DNA from: Ferruginibacter sp.
GTDB taxonomy: Bacteria; Bacteroidota; Bacteroidia; Chitinophagales; Chitinophagaceae
Length of the DNA: 64,000 nucleotides
Reading direction: 5' to 3'
Assembly: GCF_028288465.1 (NCBI RefSeq)
Contig: NZ_JAQBNR010000021.1
Location: 248,001-312,000 of the forward strand
A model generated the notes under the pieces. That model had not been told where the DNA came from and made no database searches. It saw nothing but the letters and a program-made list of their open reading frames with translations. Position 1 is the first letter of the stretch, and every line of letters starts with the position of its first letter. Below are positions 42,470 to 51,388 of the stretch, piece after piece. A program made the translations under genes and the position numbers.

Positions 42470-43249
42470 CTATACCTTTGCTGGTAGTACCCTTTGCTTC
42501 ATTACCTCATACAAAATGATACCGGTAGCGACAGATACATTCAACGAATCAAAATCGGTCAACATAGGGATCTGAAATTGTTCGTCGCATATTTTTAATA
42601 ATGGCTGATAAACACCATGCTCTTCTCCTCCCATTACGATAGCGCAGGGCTCGCTTAAATCAAGCTCGAATACCTTTTTTGTGGCCGTCATTTCGCTGGC
42701 AAAAACTTTTATGCCATTTAAATGTAATTCATCCACCGTTTTCATCAGGCTGTTGACGCGGCAGACAGGTATTTTTTCCAATGCGCCCGCCGAGGTTAAT
42801 ATGGCATCTTCATTTAAAGCTCCAACACCTTTATCCGGTATAATGATACCATTAACACCAAAACAAAAGGCGCTTCTTGCAATGGCACCGATGTTACGAA
42901 TATCGGTTATTCCATCCAGTATTAAAAACAACGGCACTTCTCCCTGCTCAACAATAAACGAAATAATGTCCTGCAGATTTTGATACTGAATTTTACTGAT
43001 CACTGCTATACAACCTTCATGGTTGCTGACGTTGAAGCCATTTAATTTTTCAACCGGCACTTTATTAATGGGTACCAAATTCTTTTCAGCTAGTTGTCTT
43101 ATCTCCTCAATCACTGTTCCATGCACGGTACTTTGCAGGTAAATGCGTTCCAGTTGTTTACCCGATTTCATGGCATCAATGACCGCTTCCCGGCCAATGA
43201 CCAATGTATTTTTTTTAGGACGATGCTGCTGTTGTCTGAAATTTTTCAC
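42470..43249 (-). CDS. rlmB: 23S rRNA (guanosine-2251-2'-O)-methyltransferase
   Basis: The 259-residue protein has an N-terminal RNA-binding domain (VIGREAVIDAMKSGKQLERI) and a SpoU methyltransferase domain with the three motifs LDGITDIRNIGAIARSA, VMGGEEHGVY and IPMLTDFDSLNVSVATGIILYE. It 2'-O-methylates G2251 of 23S rRNA in the peptidyl-transferase loop. The start codon is GTG at 43249. A TAATTTTG box (43261-43254, minus strand) sits only four bases before it, so the mRNA is probably leaderless. Convergent with rluF. Confidence 0.93.
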   Translation of the reverse strand: MKNFRQQQHRPKKNTLVIGREAVIDAMKSGKQLERIYLQSTVHGTVIEEIRQLAEKNLVPINKVPVEKLNGFNVSNHEGCIAVISKIQYQNLQDIISFIVEQGEVPLFLILDGITDIRNIGAIARSAFCFGVNGIIIPDKGVGALNEDAILTSAGALEKIPVCRVNSLMKTVDELHLNGIKVFASEMTATKKVFELDLSEPCAIVMGGEEHGVYQPLLKICDEQFQIPMLTDFDSLNVSVATGIILYEVMKQRVLPAKV

Positions 43250-43253
43250 AATG

Positions 43254-43261
43254 CAAAATTA
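43254..43261 (-). promoter_or_regulatory. -7 promoter box of rlmB
   Basis: TAATTTTG on the minus strand is an exact TAnnTTTG match, four bases from the GTG start codon; expected transcription start coincides with the first codon. Confidence 0.45.
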
Positions 43262-43285
43262 AGTGTTATTGAACAGGGATAAAAA

Positions 43286-43312
43286 AACCATAAGTTTTAA
43301 AAACTTATGGTT
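43286..43312 (-). terminator. Intrinsic terminator of metK
   Basis: Arms AACCATAAGTTTT and AAAACTTATGGTT form a 13-bp stem; on the minus strand a run of seven T follows. It lies 32 bases past the metK stop. Confidence 0.85.
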
Positions 43313-43344
43313 CGTTAAAGCATTTTTTTATGGATTGGCAGATC

Positions 43345-44604
43345 TTATTTTAATCCAAAAACTTTTTTCACATCTTTTACTGCATCCAGTTTTTCCCAGG
43401 TAAATAATTCTACCTTCTTCTTCACTGTTTTACCATCCGGAGAACTAAATATTTTTTCCACCACCTCGTTTTTACGCCCCATGTGACCGTATGCTGCAGT
43501 TTCGCTGTACATAGGGTTACGCAATTTTAAACGCTGTTCAATAAAATAAGGGCGCATATCAAAACATGGCATTTCCATTATCTTTTTCGCAATTTCACCA
43601 TCGGTTAAGTTTACTTTTGCAGTACCATAAGTAACTACATTGATGCTGGTTGGCTGAGCTACACCAATTGCATAACTTACCTGAACCAGCACTTCGTCGC
43701 AAAGCCCTGCAGCTACGAGGTTTTTAGCAATATGTCTTGTGGCATAAGCCGCACTTCTATCCACCTTGCTGGGATCTTTGCCACTAAAAGCACCACCGCC
43801 ATGTGCCCCTTTCCCTCCGTATGTATCTACAATAATTTTACGACCTGTTAATCCCGTATCGCCATGCGGACCGCCAATTACAAACTTACCTGTTGGGTTG
43901 ATGTGGTATTTAATTTTATTGGTAAACAGGTGATCGTACTTGGGGTATTTTGCTCTTACCCTTGGTATCACAATATTGATGATGTCTTTTTTTATTCTTG
44001 CCAGCATGGTTTCATCTTTGCCAAAATCATCATGCTGTGTTGATACTACAATGGCATCAATACGTATAGGTTGATTGTTATCATCATACTCCAGTGTAAC
44101 CTGGCTTTTTGCATCCGGACGCAAGTATTTAATTGCTGTATTTTCCCTGCGCACTGCAGCCAATTCCAATAAAATAAAATGCGCCAGGTCCAATGCCAGT
44201 GGCATATAGTTCTCTGTTTCGTTGGTAGCATATCCAAACATCATCCCCTGGTCACCAGCACCTTGTTCTTCTTTCTTTTGCCTGTCTACCCCCTGGTTAA
44301 TATCTGCAGATTGTTCGTGGATGGCAGAAAGTATACCACATGAATTGGCCTCGAACATGTACTCACTTTTGGTATATCCTATTTTGCGGATAACGCCACG
44401 TGCAATTTCCTGTACATCAAGATAGGCCCTACTTTTTACTTCTCCCGCCAATATTACCTGGCCGGTGGTTACCAAAGTTTCGCAAGCTACTTTACTGTTA
44501 GGATCAAACGCTAAGAAATTATCAATTAAAGCATCGCTGATTTGATCAGCCACTTTATCCGGATGTCCTTCACTTACGGACTCTGATGTAAACAAATAAG
44601 GCAT
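43345..44604 (-). CDS. metK: S-adenosylmethionine synthetase
   Basis: MetK joins methionine and ATP to form S-adenosylmethionine. The 419-residue protein has the P-loop-like signature [17 protein letters not shown] near the start, the glycine-rich [19 protein letters not shown] loop and [21 protein letters not shown], all typical. The usual length is 380-420. It is the donor for the methyltransferases elsewhere in this window. It has a complete promoter (TTG, 19 bases, TATCTTTG) and a strong terminator, so it is monocistronic. Confidence 0.97.
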   Translation of the reverse strand: MPYLFTSESVSEGHPDKVADQISDALIDNFLAFDPNSKVACETLVTTGQVILAGEVKSRAYLDVQEIARGVIRKIGYTKSEYMFEANSCGILSAIHEQSADINQGVDRQKKEEQGAGDQGMMFGYATNETENYMPLALDLAHFILLELAAVRRENTAIKYLRPDAKSQVTLEYDDNNQPIRIDAIVVSTQHDDFGKDETMLARIKKDIINIVIPRVRAKYPKYDHLFTNKIKYHINPTGKFVIGGPHGDTGLTGRKIIVDTYGGKGAHGGGAFSGKDPSKVDRSAAYATRHIAKNLVAAGLCDEVLVQVSYAIGVAQPTSINVVTYGTAKVNLTDGEIAKKIMEMPCFDMRPYFIEQRLKLRNPMYSETAAYGHMGRKNEVVEKIFSSPDGKTVKKKVELFTWEKLDAVKDVKKVFGLK

Positions 44605-44625
44605 ATAGTTTTAAATTTTGAGTTG

Positions 44626-44655
44626 CAAAGATAAGTGTGTAGTTGTAAACAACAA
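44626..44655 (-). promoter_or_regulatory. Promoter of metK
   Basis: On the minus strand TTG (44655-44653), 19 bases, then TATCTTTG (44633-44626): a full match to the Bacteroidota -33/-7 pattern. Expected start about 44621, leader about 17 nt. Confidence 0.65.
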
Positions 44656-44656
44656 A

Positions 44657-44678
44657 GCCTCCCAAATTTTATGGAGGC
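44657..44678 (-). terminator. Intrinsic terminator of the DUF4270 gene
   Basis: GCCTCC and GGAGGC pair; on the minus strand TTTGTTG follows. It lies about 27 bases past the stop at 44705 and overlaps the -33 element of metK. Confidence 0.65.
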
Positions 44679-44704
44679 CCTGAATGAGTAGTTGAATTAC
44701 TTTT

Positions 44705-46195
44705 TTAAATTTTTGAATATACAATCCGCAGCCGCATTCTGTAATTCGGATTATTTCCACTGCCTAGTTTTATGCCGCCATAAGCCAGGCGGTTGCTGAA
44801 AGGCAGCTTGTAACCATAATACAATAAATCGTATGGCGCCGACACCCGCAAGCTGTAATTCTTTTCTTTCTTGGTTACTATACCCTGCACATAACGACTA
44901 ATGTTAAATACATAATAGTTCATCTGCAAGCCGGTAAGCTGATCAATTTTTTTGAGCTGATTTCCGCCGAAATAGGCGTAGTCAATTCCTCCCGTTGGAT
45001 AAAAAGGTTGTGCGCTTGTGTTAGGATTATAAAACGTTGATGGATTCAGGTCATACGGCAACGGCTTGTAATTCCATGCCCCGGTATCAATTCTATCCAC
45101 GTACAAAAATGATGGCGCAGAGAGAGCTGTTGCCAGAGAAGGAATTTCCTCCATCACCAGTTCTGCACGGTGTATGATACTGTTTTTAAAAGTGTCCAGG
45201 CCCGGAATCACCAGGTTAGCATAAGTTCCAGGCGTTGCCTGGATAAATATTTCATTCGAGGCAGGATTTTCATATTGAGAACCTTCCCTGTTTCTGTTGA
45301 CATAATTGGCAGTAGCAGAATTGGATACGCCTGTACTTAAAGATACAACACTCCATGAAGAATGCGCCGTGTCGATTGGCAATCCGTTCTTTCTGCGGTA
45401 ATGAATTTCGAGCCTTGTAGCGGCATCCGTAAGACTGATATAAAATAGCCCGTTGTTATCTGAACTTGCATCAGTTTGTATAGCAAAACCCTTGAACACA
45501 GTTTTAAATAGTGAGTCGGAATTAAACGTTTTGCCAGTAGTTGAATCGCTGTTGGCAAGAATCTTGGCCAAAAAAGATGAATTCAATGGAATCCTTACCT
45601 GGTAATTAACCGAATCTTTATGATTGTCTAAAAAAGTATAATTTGCCAGGTTGGCCGGAATAACTGTAATTTCTCCCAATAAATTGGAAGGGGTAACAGC
45701 CGGCTGATAGTTGATTTGATAGGCAGTGTCGGGTTTGAAATTGGTTTCTGCATCACTCATCTCAAATACCCGCAAATGCTGTGGCCTGGTTGAATCGCCA
45801 TAAAAGCCTTTGTAGGAAAGGCAAAGTACAACCGAATCAAAACCTGTACCTGCAGGCGCAAAAGGTTGACCTATGGTATCTTTACTGTTGCCGAAATAAT
45901 ATGGGAAAAAGCGGGGTTTAAGCTCAATATATATCCTGGCGTCGGTTTTGCCAAAAAGCGGATCGCTGGTAATACTTCCCAATACATGCACATCGCCAAT
46001 GGAAACTCTTGTACTGTCAGGGGATAATATTCCCTGGGTAGCAATAACAGAAAGGGTATCAGCAAAAGTATGCACATTGTCAACAGCTGGTATAAGATCC
46101 TGACCAACCTTGGTGGTATCTATCTTTGTACAACTCCATGAAACAAGGGAAACAACTCCAATAGCTAAAAATAAACGTAAAAATTTTCTTTGCAC
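44705..46195 (-). CDS. DUF4270 lipoprotein
   Basis: The 496-residue protein starts with GTG and has a lipoprotein signal (lipobox SWSC, Cys 22) followed by TKIDTTKVGQDLIPAVDNVHTF, the typical opening of DUF4270. Two beta-rich halves follow with patterns such as DSVVLCLSYKGFYGD and RAELVMEEIPSLATALSAPS. It is probably held at the outer membrane. The family is known from Bacteroidota and is usually next to the glycogen-synthase-like gene and panC, as here; its function is not defined. It starts 36 bases after the synthase-like gene and is likely in one operon with it. Confidence 0.88.
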   Translation of the reverse strand: MQRKFLRLFLAIGVVSLVSWSCTKIDTTKVGQDLIPAVDNVHTFADTLSVIATQGILSPDSTRVSIGDVHVLGSITSDPLFGKTDARIYIELKPRFFPYYFGNSKDTIGQPFAPAGTGFDSVVLCLSYKGFYGDSTRPQHLRVFEMSDAETNFKPDTAYQINYQPAVTPSNLLGEITVIPANLANYTFLDNHKDSVNYQVRIPLNSSFLAKILANSDSTTGKTFNSDSLFKTVFKGFAIQTDASSDNNGLFYISLTDAATRLEIHYRRKNGLPIDTAHSSWSVVSLSTGVSNSATANYVNRNREGSQYENPASNEIFIQATPGTYANLVIPGLDTFKNSIIHRAELVMEEIPSLATALSAPSFLYVDRIDTGAWNYKPLPYDLNPSTFYNPNTSAQPFYPTGGIDYAYFGGNQLKKIDQLTGLQMNYYVFNISRYVQGIVTKKEKNYSLRVSAPYDLLYYGYKLPFSNRLAYGGIKLGSGNNPNYRMRLRIVYSKI

Positions 46196-46231
46196 AAAAA
46201 CAATATTTAATGAATGGGCTGGGTCTTATCC

Positions 46232-47044
46232 CTATTTGGCAAGGTCGTTATATAATTGTAAATAGTCTGTTAAATCACTTTCCGCATTATAAGGCAATGT
46301 TTTTTTGCCTTTTATTTTGCTGAATTCTTCTACTAATTTTTTATCCACTTTTTCTGCCCCAAAAGTAACAGCATCTGCAAATGCGGCACCGCCCCTGAAC
46401 ATCGCAACATTATTAATATCCTTAAAATATTCAAGTTCCTTTTTGGTAACGTTATCATTGATTGTGATGAGCTTTAAAAAATCAGCACCCAACTTTTCCT
46501 TGAATGTTGTTTGGCCAATTGTGTACACTACTTTGCAATTACTGAATACAGGTTCTTTTTTGTAAGCTGCTTTTATAAACATAGGTATCAATCCTGTCAT
46601 CCAGCCACTGCAATGAATAATATCCGGAGGCCAGCCAAATTTTTTCACCGTTTCAAGAGCCCCTTTACAAAAGAGTGCTGTTCTTAATCCATTGTCATCA
46701 TACCACTTTTCGTTTTCGTCGGTAAAAACTGTTTTACGTTTAAAAAAATCCTCGTTATCTAAAAAATAAACCTGCAATCTTGCATTGGGAAGCGAAGCTA
46801 CTTTAATCACCAGTGGATAATCATCTCCATCTATTGAAACATTAATACCTGATAAACGAACTACTTCATGCAAACGGTGTCTTCTTTCATTGATAATTCC
46901 AAAACGTGGCATAATGCACCTTACTTCCATGCCGCTGTCGTTTGCCTTTACTGCCAGTTTATTAATGATCTCCGCAAACTCTGTAAGTTCAACGTAGGGA
47001 GACATTTCATTGGCAATGAATAAAATTCGTTTTTTTGTTGACAT
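46232..47044 (-). CDS. Glycogen/starch-synthase-like protein, N-terminal GT5 domain only
   Basis: The 270-residue protein matches the N-terminal Rossmann domain of glycogen synthases (RILFIANEMSPYVELTEFAEI, then FLDNEDFFKRK and PDIIHCSGWMTGLIP). It stops where the C-terminal nucleotide-sugar domain would begin; normal GlgA has about 480 residues. The glucan synthase motif K-T-G-G-L, which contacts ADP-glucose, is absent: at that place the protein reads ELTEF. It is therefore probably not a glycogen synthase but a binding or regulatory protein. The neighbourhood with DUF4270, panC and the flippase-like gene is conserved in this phylum as far as I recall. Its promoter is divergent from that of panC. 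Confidence 0.85.
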   Translation of the reverse strand: MSTKKRILFIANEMSPYVELTEFAEIINKLAVKANDSGMEVRCIMPRFGIINERRHRLHEVVRLSGINVSIDGDDYPLVIKVASLPNARLQVYFLDNEDFFKRKTVFTDENEKWYDDNGLRTALFCKGALETVKKFGWPPDIIHCSGWMTGLIPMFIKAAYKKEPVFSNCKVVYTIGQTTFKEKLGADFLKLITINDNVTKKELEYFKDINNVAMFRGGAAFADAVTFGAEKVDKKLVEEFSKIKGKKTLPYNAESDLTDYLQLYNDLAK

Positions 47045-47089
47045 TTGTGATTGATTAGATTAAAACAGAAGGATTTCCATAAAGGGACG

Positions 47090-47118
47090 CAAAGTTAAGA
47101 TAATTTTATTAAAATCAA
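47090..47118 (-). promoter_or_regulatory. Promoter of the glycogen-synthase-like operon
   Basis: On the minus strand TTG (47118-47116), 18 bases, then TAACTTTG (47097-47090). Expected start about 47085, leader about 41 nt. Confidence 0.55.
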
Positions 47119-47126
47119 TCTCAACG

Positions 47127-47134
47127 TAGATTTG
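47127..47134 (+). promoter_or_regulatory. -7 promoter box of panC
   Basis: TAGATTTG is an exact TAnnTTTG match 20 bases before the panC ATG; it lies back to back with the divergent promoter of the neighbouring operon. Confidence 0.45.
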
Positions 47135-47153
47135 AAGCTCAATAAAAGCAAAT

Positions 47154-47999
47154 ATGATCATAGTAAAAAAGATTACAGACGTTCAACAATTTTTGGCAAA
47201 AGATAATGCGAAGCAAAAGTCAACTGGCTTTGTACCAACTATGGGTGCATTGCACGATGGGCACATTTCGCTCATCAAAGCCGCAAAAAAGGAAACAGGT
47301 GTCGTAGTTTGCAGCATATTCGTAAATCCGACCCAGTTCAACGATCCTAAAGATTTTGAGAAGTACCCCGTCACCATAGAGTCGGATATTTACCTGCTGG
47401 AAAAAGCAGGATGCGATGTTTTGTTTTTGCCTGCGGTAGCCGAAATGTATCCCGAAGGTTTTCAAACAAGTCTCCATTTTGAGCTCGGATTTATTGAAAC
47501 GATACTTGAAGGAGAATTCAGGCCGGGGCATTTTCAAGGCGTTTGCCAGGTGGTATACCGGTTATTGGAAATTATTACGCCGGACAAATTATTTTTAGGG
47601 CAAAAGGATTTTCAGCAATGCATGGTAATCAGGAAAATGGCTGCGACATTTTTCCCCAGGCTGGACATTATCATTTGCCCTACACAAAGAGAAAGCTCCG
47701 GCCTGGCAATGAGTAGTCGTAATAAACGGTTGAGTGATGCGGATAAAATAACAGCTACAGCAATATTTGAAACAATGCAGTATGTAAAAAATAACATACA
47801 ACCGGGGAATTTAAATCTGCTTCAACAAAAAGCTGTCCGGCAGCTGACTGCAAAAGGATTTAGAGTTGATTATGTGGCTATAGCCGATGCCTTTACATTG
47901 CGGTTGCAGGAAAGCTGGGATGGAAAAGAGCAGATAGTGGTATTGGTAGCTGCATTTTTAAATGAAGTAAGACTGATTGATAACTTGATACTAAATTAA
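47154..47999 (+). CDS. panC: Pantothenate synthetase
   Basis: PanC joins pantoate and beta-alanine with ATP. The 281-residue protein has the HIGH-type P-x-M-G motif PTMGALHDGH (28-37), FVNPTQFN, the adenylate loop KDFQQCMVIRKM and the KMSKS-like SSGLAMSSRN. All are intact. panB lies about 9 kb away on the same strand; panD and panE are not in the window. It is divergent from the glycogen-synthase-like gene and followed after 87 bases by the flippase-like gene. Confidence 0.96.
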   Translation: MIIVKKITDVQQFLAKDNAKQKSTGFVPTMGALHDGHISLIKAAKKETGVVVCSIFVNPTQFNDPKDFEKYPVTIESDIYLLEKAGCDVLFLPAVAEMYPEGFQTSLHFELGFIETILEGEFRPGHFQGVCQVVYRLLEIITPDKLFLGQKDFQQCMVIRKMAATFFPRLDIIICPTQRESSGLAMSSRNKRLSDADKITATAIFETMQYVKNNIQPGNLNLLQQKAVRQLTAKGFRVDYVAIADAFTLRLQESWDGKEQIVVLVAAFLNEVRLIDNLILN

Positions 48000-48086
48000 T
48001 TATAGGGCCATAAAAACATTCCGCTGACAACATCGTTTTTTAGTATTGTGAAACGTTTGTTTTTTACTTTGTAATTTTAGGTCTAT

Positions 48087-49127
48087 ATGCGAAAGAAAAC
48101 TGCCTTGGTATTACAATATATTTTCTTTTTGGGAGGTGGCATTTTTTTGATATGGTGGCAGTTTCATAATATGACGCCGGATCAAACGGCGAAATTTAAA
48201 TATGCACTGGCAGATGCAGATTACCGTATACTTGTTCCCGTCATTATTTTCGCCCTGGCCAGCCACATCAGCCGATCGCTGAGGTGGAAAATTTTGCTTG
48301 AACCGCTGGGCTATACCCCTTCTCTTTTCAATACGTTTAGTGTAACCATGGTGGGTTATCTTGCCAACTCATTTGTGCCACGTTTGGGGGAAATTTTAAA
48401 ATGCACGCTACTGGGTAAATATGAAAAAATACCCGTACAAAAACTAATTGGTACCATTGTAATAGAACGTATTTTTGATTTTTTATGTTATCTGATTTTT
48501 ATCATATTTACAGTGTTAATACAGTACAAATTGGTAGGCGGTTTTGTACGACAGGAAATAGCAGAGATGGTGAGCAGCAACAGCGGCATTCCACTATGGT
48601 TAAAGGCCGCAATTGCAATTGCGGTTATTATTGCAGCTTTTTTGCTCCTCCGCTTTTTGTTCAGAAAATTTGCGCCGGCAACGCTGCTGCGGCGGATCAA
48701 CAACTTTATACAAGGATTAAGGGAGGGTATTGCCAGCATAAGAAAATTAAAAAAAAGAAGGCTATTTTTATTGCACACCCTGTTCATCTGGACTATGTAC
48801 CTGCTGCAAATTTACCTTGGATTTTCTGCACTCAAGGACGTGTCGCACCTGGGCTTGGATGCGGCCTGTGCTGTGTTAACGCTGGCTACACTGGCAATGA
48901 TTGTTACACCAGGTGGCATTGGCACTTTTCCGGCGGCAGTTTTCCTGGTCTTGAACTTATATAATATCGACCATTCCACCGGTGAAGCATTTGGCTGGCT
49001 GATGTGGGGCACAACTACTTTTATTGTTTTATTTTTTGGACTGATTTGTCTTGGTGCATTGTTTTTTACACACCGAAAAAAACAATCCACTCCTGCTGCC
49101 AATACTTCGTCTGCCACTATAATATAA
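48087..49127 (+). CDS. Lysylphosphatidylglycerol-synthase-type flippase-like membrane protein (UPF0104)
   Basis: The 346-residue protein has about eight membrane helices and the family hallmarks: ASHISRSLRWKILLEPLGY after the second helix, VGYLANSFVPRLGEILKC with the conserved Asn and Pro, IVIERIFDF, and MIVTPGGIGTFPAAV near the C-terminus. It matches the membrane part of MprF without the aminoacyl-transferase part. Such proteins are thought to flip lipids or isoprenoid-linked sugars; the substrate is not known. In many Bacteroidota it follows panC and panD; here panD is missing from that place. Probably transcribed with panC or from a weak promoter just upstream. Confidence 0.88.
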   Translation: MRKKTALVLQYIFFLGGGIFLIWWQFHNMTPDQTAKFKYALADADYRILVPVIIFALASHISRSLRWKILLEPLGYTPSLFNTFSVTMVGYLANSFVPRLGEILKCTLLGKYEKIPVQKLIGTIVIERIFDFLCYLIFIIFTVLIQYKLVGGFVRQEIAEMVSSNSGIPLWLKAAIAIAVIIAAFLLLRFLFRKFAPATLLRRINNFIQGLREGIASIRKLKKRRLFLLHTLFIWTMYLLQIYLGFSALKDVSHLGLDAACAVLTLATLAMIVTPGGIGTFPAAVFLVLNLYNIDHSTGEAFGWLMWGTTTFIVLFFGLICLGALFFTHRKKQSTPAANTSSATII

Positions 49128-49231
49128 TTGGTATGCTCATTAAAAGTTGATAAAAAGTTAACAACAGCATTTAATTTTATTGAGATCAATCCATTTAATT
49201 TCACCGCTTTTAAATATAAATTGAATTCGTT

Positions 49232-51301
49232 TTGCTTAAACAGAAAGTAATTATTCGGGATATCAGCTGGCTGTCTTTCAACAGCCGTGTACTTCAGGAA
49301 GCTGCAGATGAAACCGTACCACTGCGGGAAAGAATCAAATTTCTTGGCATCTTTTCCAATAACCTCGATGAGTTTTTCCGGGTAAGAGTGGCCACCTTAA
49401 AAAGAATGATAGAAGTGGGGCAAGCCGGTAACATGCACCTGGAAGAAGCTCCTCAATCGATATTGCGTGAAATCCAGGAAAAAGTGGTGCAACAGCAAAA
49501 AGAGTTTGACAGGGTATGGAATGAAATTTTGCGGGAACTAAAAAAAGAAAAAATATTCCTGATTAATGAAACGCAATTAAACCGGGTACAAAAGCAATTT
49601 ATTACCGACTATTTCAATGACGAAATAAGAAGTAATATCGTACCGTTGATGATTGAAAGCATCCAGGCCTTTCCCACGCTAAGTGACAAATCCATTTACC
49701 TCGCGTGTAAAATGTCGGCCAAAAATAACAGCATCCCCCAGCGGTATGCACTTGTATCCGTACCAGCAAGGCGTTTAAGCCGTTTTGTAATTTTACCCTC
49801 CAAACAAAATGAACACACCATTATACTGCTGGAAGATGTGATCCGGTTTTGTTTACCCTATATCTTTTCTTATTTCGGCTATGATGTTTTCTCAGCTCAT
49901 ATAATCAAGGTTACCAGGGATGCTGAAATTGACATTGACAATGACATTGAAACTTCCGTAATTCAAAAACTGGAAAAGGCTTTAAAGAACAGAAAAAAAG
50001 GAAAACCTGTCCGTTTTATTTTTGATAAAGACATTGATGCTTCTTTACTGACTTACCTGATCAAAAGATTGGGCTTAACGGGAAAAGATAATTTGATACC
50101 GGGAGGCCGCATTCATAATTTTAAAGATTTTATCAATTTCCCGGAGTCCGTTTTTAAACAAAAAAGTACCAGGAAAAAACCGTTCTTACATCCGGTGTTG
50201 AAAAACGTTAACCGCGTTACAGATGTTATTTTACAAAGGGATGTACTGCTGACTTTTCCCTATCATTCTTTTGACAGCCTGACTGACCTGCTGAGGGAAG
50301 CTGCAATTGATCCGGATGTAAAAAGCATAAAGATTACATTTTACAGGCTGGCCGCAAGATCAAAAATCATCAATGCGCTTACCAACGCTGTACGTAATGG
50401 TAAGGCAGTAACAGCGGTACTTGAACTACGGGCCCGGTTTGATGAAGAGGCCAACCTGGAATGGAAAGAAGAACTGGAAGACGCAGGCATCAAAGTGCTG
50501 ATTGGCGTTCCCGATTTAAAAGTACATGCTAAAATTTGCCTGATAAAGAAAATAGTAAAAGGCCGCACCGTACATTACGGTTTTGTAGGCACCTGTAACC
50601 TGAATGAACAAACAGCCCGGATTTACGGTGATCATTGTCTGCTTACTTCAGACCGGTTTATAATGGCTGATCTCAACCGCATATTTCATTATCTGGAACA
50701 ACCCAAAACCAGGATCGGCATTTTAAAACAATGCAAAACACTGCTGGTAAGCCCAGTTAGTTTACGCAAACAACTGATTCAATTAATTGACCGGGAAATT
50801 AAAGCCGCCATATCAAAAAAGCCGGCTGCCATCACCTTAAAATTAAACTCGCTGAGTGATGAAATACTAATCAATAAACTGTACGAAGCCGCCAGGGCCG
50901 GGGTTGAAATCAACATGGTTGTAAGAGGTATTTTCTGCATGCTCACCGAAAATAAAAAGTTTAAAGAACCCGTACATGCCATCAGTATAATTGACGAGTA
51001 CCTTGAACATGCCCGGGTAATGATTTTTTATAATGGAGGAAAAGAGAAAGTATTTATTTCTTCTGCAGACTGGATGGTGCGTAACCTGGATCACCGCATT
51101 GAAGTTACCTGCCCCATCTTTGAAAAAGAAATACAGGAGGAGCTAAAGGACATTCTGCGGATACAATTATCGGATAATATAAAGGCACGCAAACTGGACA
51201 ATGACCTGAGCAATCAATACATCAATCCCCGCAATACAAAAAAAATCCGCAGCCAGGTGGATATTTATAATTACCTCTACCGCAAATTAGCCACAGGATA
51301 A
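49232..51301 (+). CDS. ppk1: Polyphosphate kinase 1
   Basis: PPK1 builds inorganic polyphosphate from ATP at the inner membrane. The 689-residue protein has the N-terminal helical domain with ISWLSFNSRVLQEAADETVPLRERIKFLGIFSNNLDEFFRVRVA, split here only for naming, the head domain, and two phospholipase-D-like domains; the phospho-accepting His is H432 in LKVHAKICL. The start is a TTG at 49232: an in-frame stop at 49217 leaves no upstream ATG, and the conserved ISWLSFN begins only 10 residues later, so no downstream Met can be the start. It precedes ppx by 87 bases and is probably in one operon with it. Confidence 0.95.
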   Translation: MLKQKVIIRDISWLSFNSRVLQEAADETVPLRERIKFLGIFSNNLDEFFRVRVATLKRMIEVGQAGNMHLEEAPQSILREIQEKVVQQQKEFDRVWNEILRELKKEKIFLINETQLNRVQKQFITDYFNDEIRSNIVPLMIESIQAFPTLSDKSIYLACKMSAKNNSIPQRYALVSVPARRLSRFVILPSKQNEHTIILLEDVIRFCLPYIFSYFGYDVFSAHIIKVTRDAEIDIDNDIETSVIQKLEKALKNRKKGKPVRFIFDKDIDASLLTYLIKRLGLTGKDNLIPGGRIHNFKDFINFPESVFKQKSTRKKPFLHPVLKNVNRVTDVILQRDVLLTFPYHSFDSLTDLLREAAIDPDVKSIKITFYRLAARSKIINALTNAVRNGKAVTAVLELRARFDEEANLEWKEELEDAGIKVLIGVPDLKVHAKICLIKKIVKGRTVHYGFVGTCNLNEQTARIYGDHCLLTSDRFIMADLNRIFHYLEQPKTRIGILKQCKTLLVSPVSLRKQLIQLIDREIKAAISKKPAAITLKLNSLSDEILINKLYEAARAGVEINMVVRGIFCMLTENKKFKEPVHAISIIDEYLEHARVMIFYNGGKEKVFISSADWMVRNLDHRIEVTCPIFEKEIQEELKDILRIQLSDNIKARKLDNDLSNQYINPRNTKKIRSQVDIYNYLYRKLATG

Positions 51302-51388
51302 ATTCATTGCTGCCGATTGCGTCAATAGACTAATTCAATGGTATATTTGTGACACATTTAAACCATCATACAATAAACAGACAGGATA

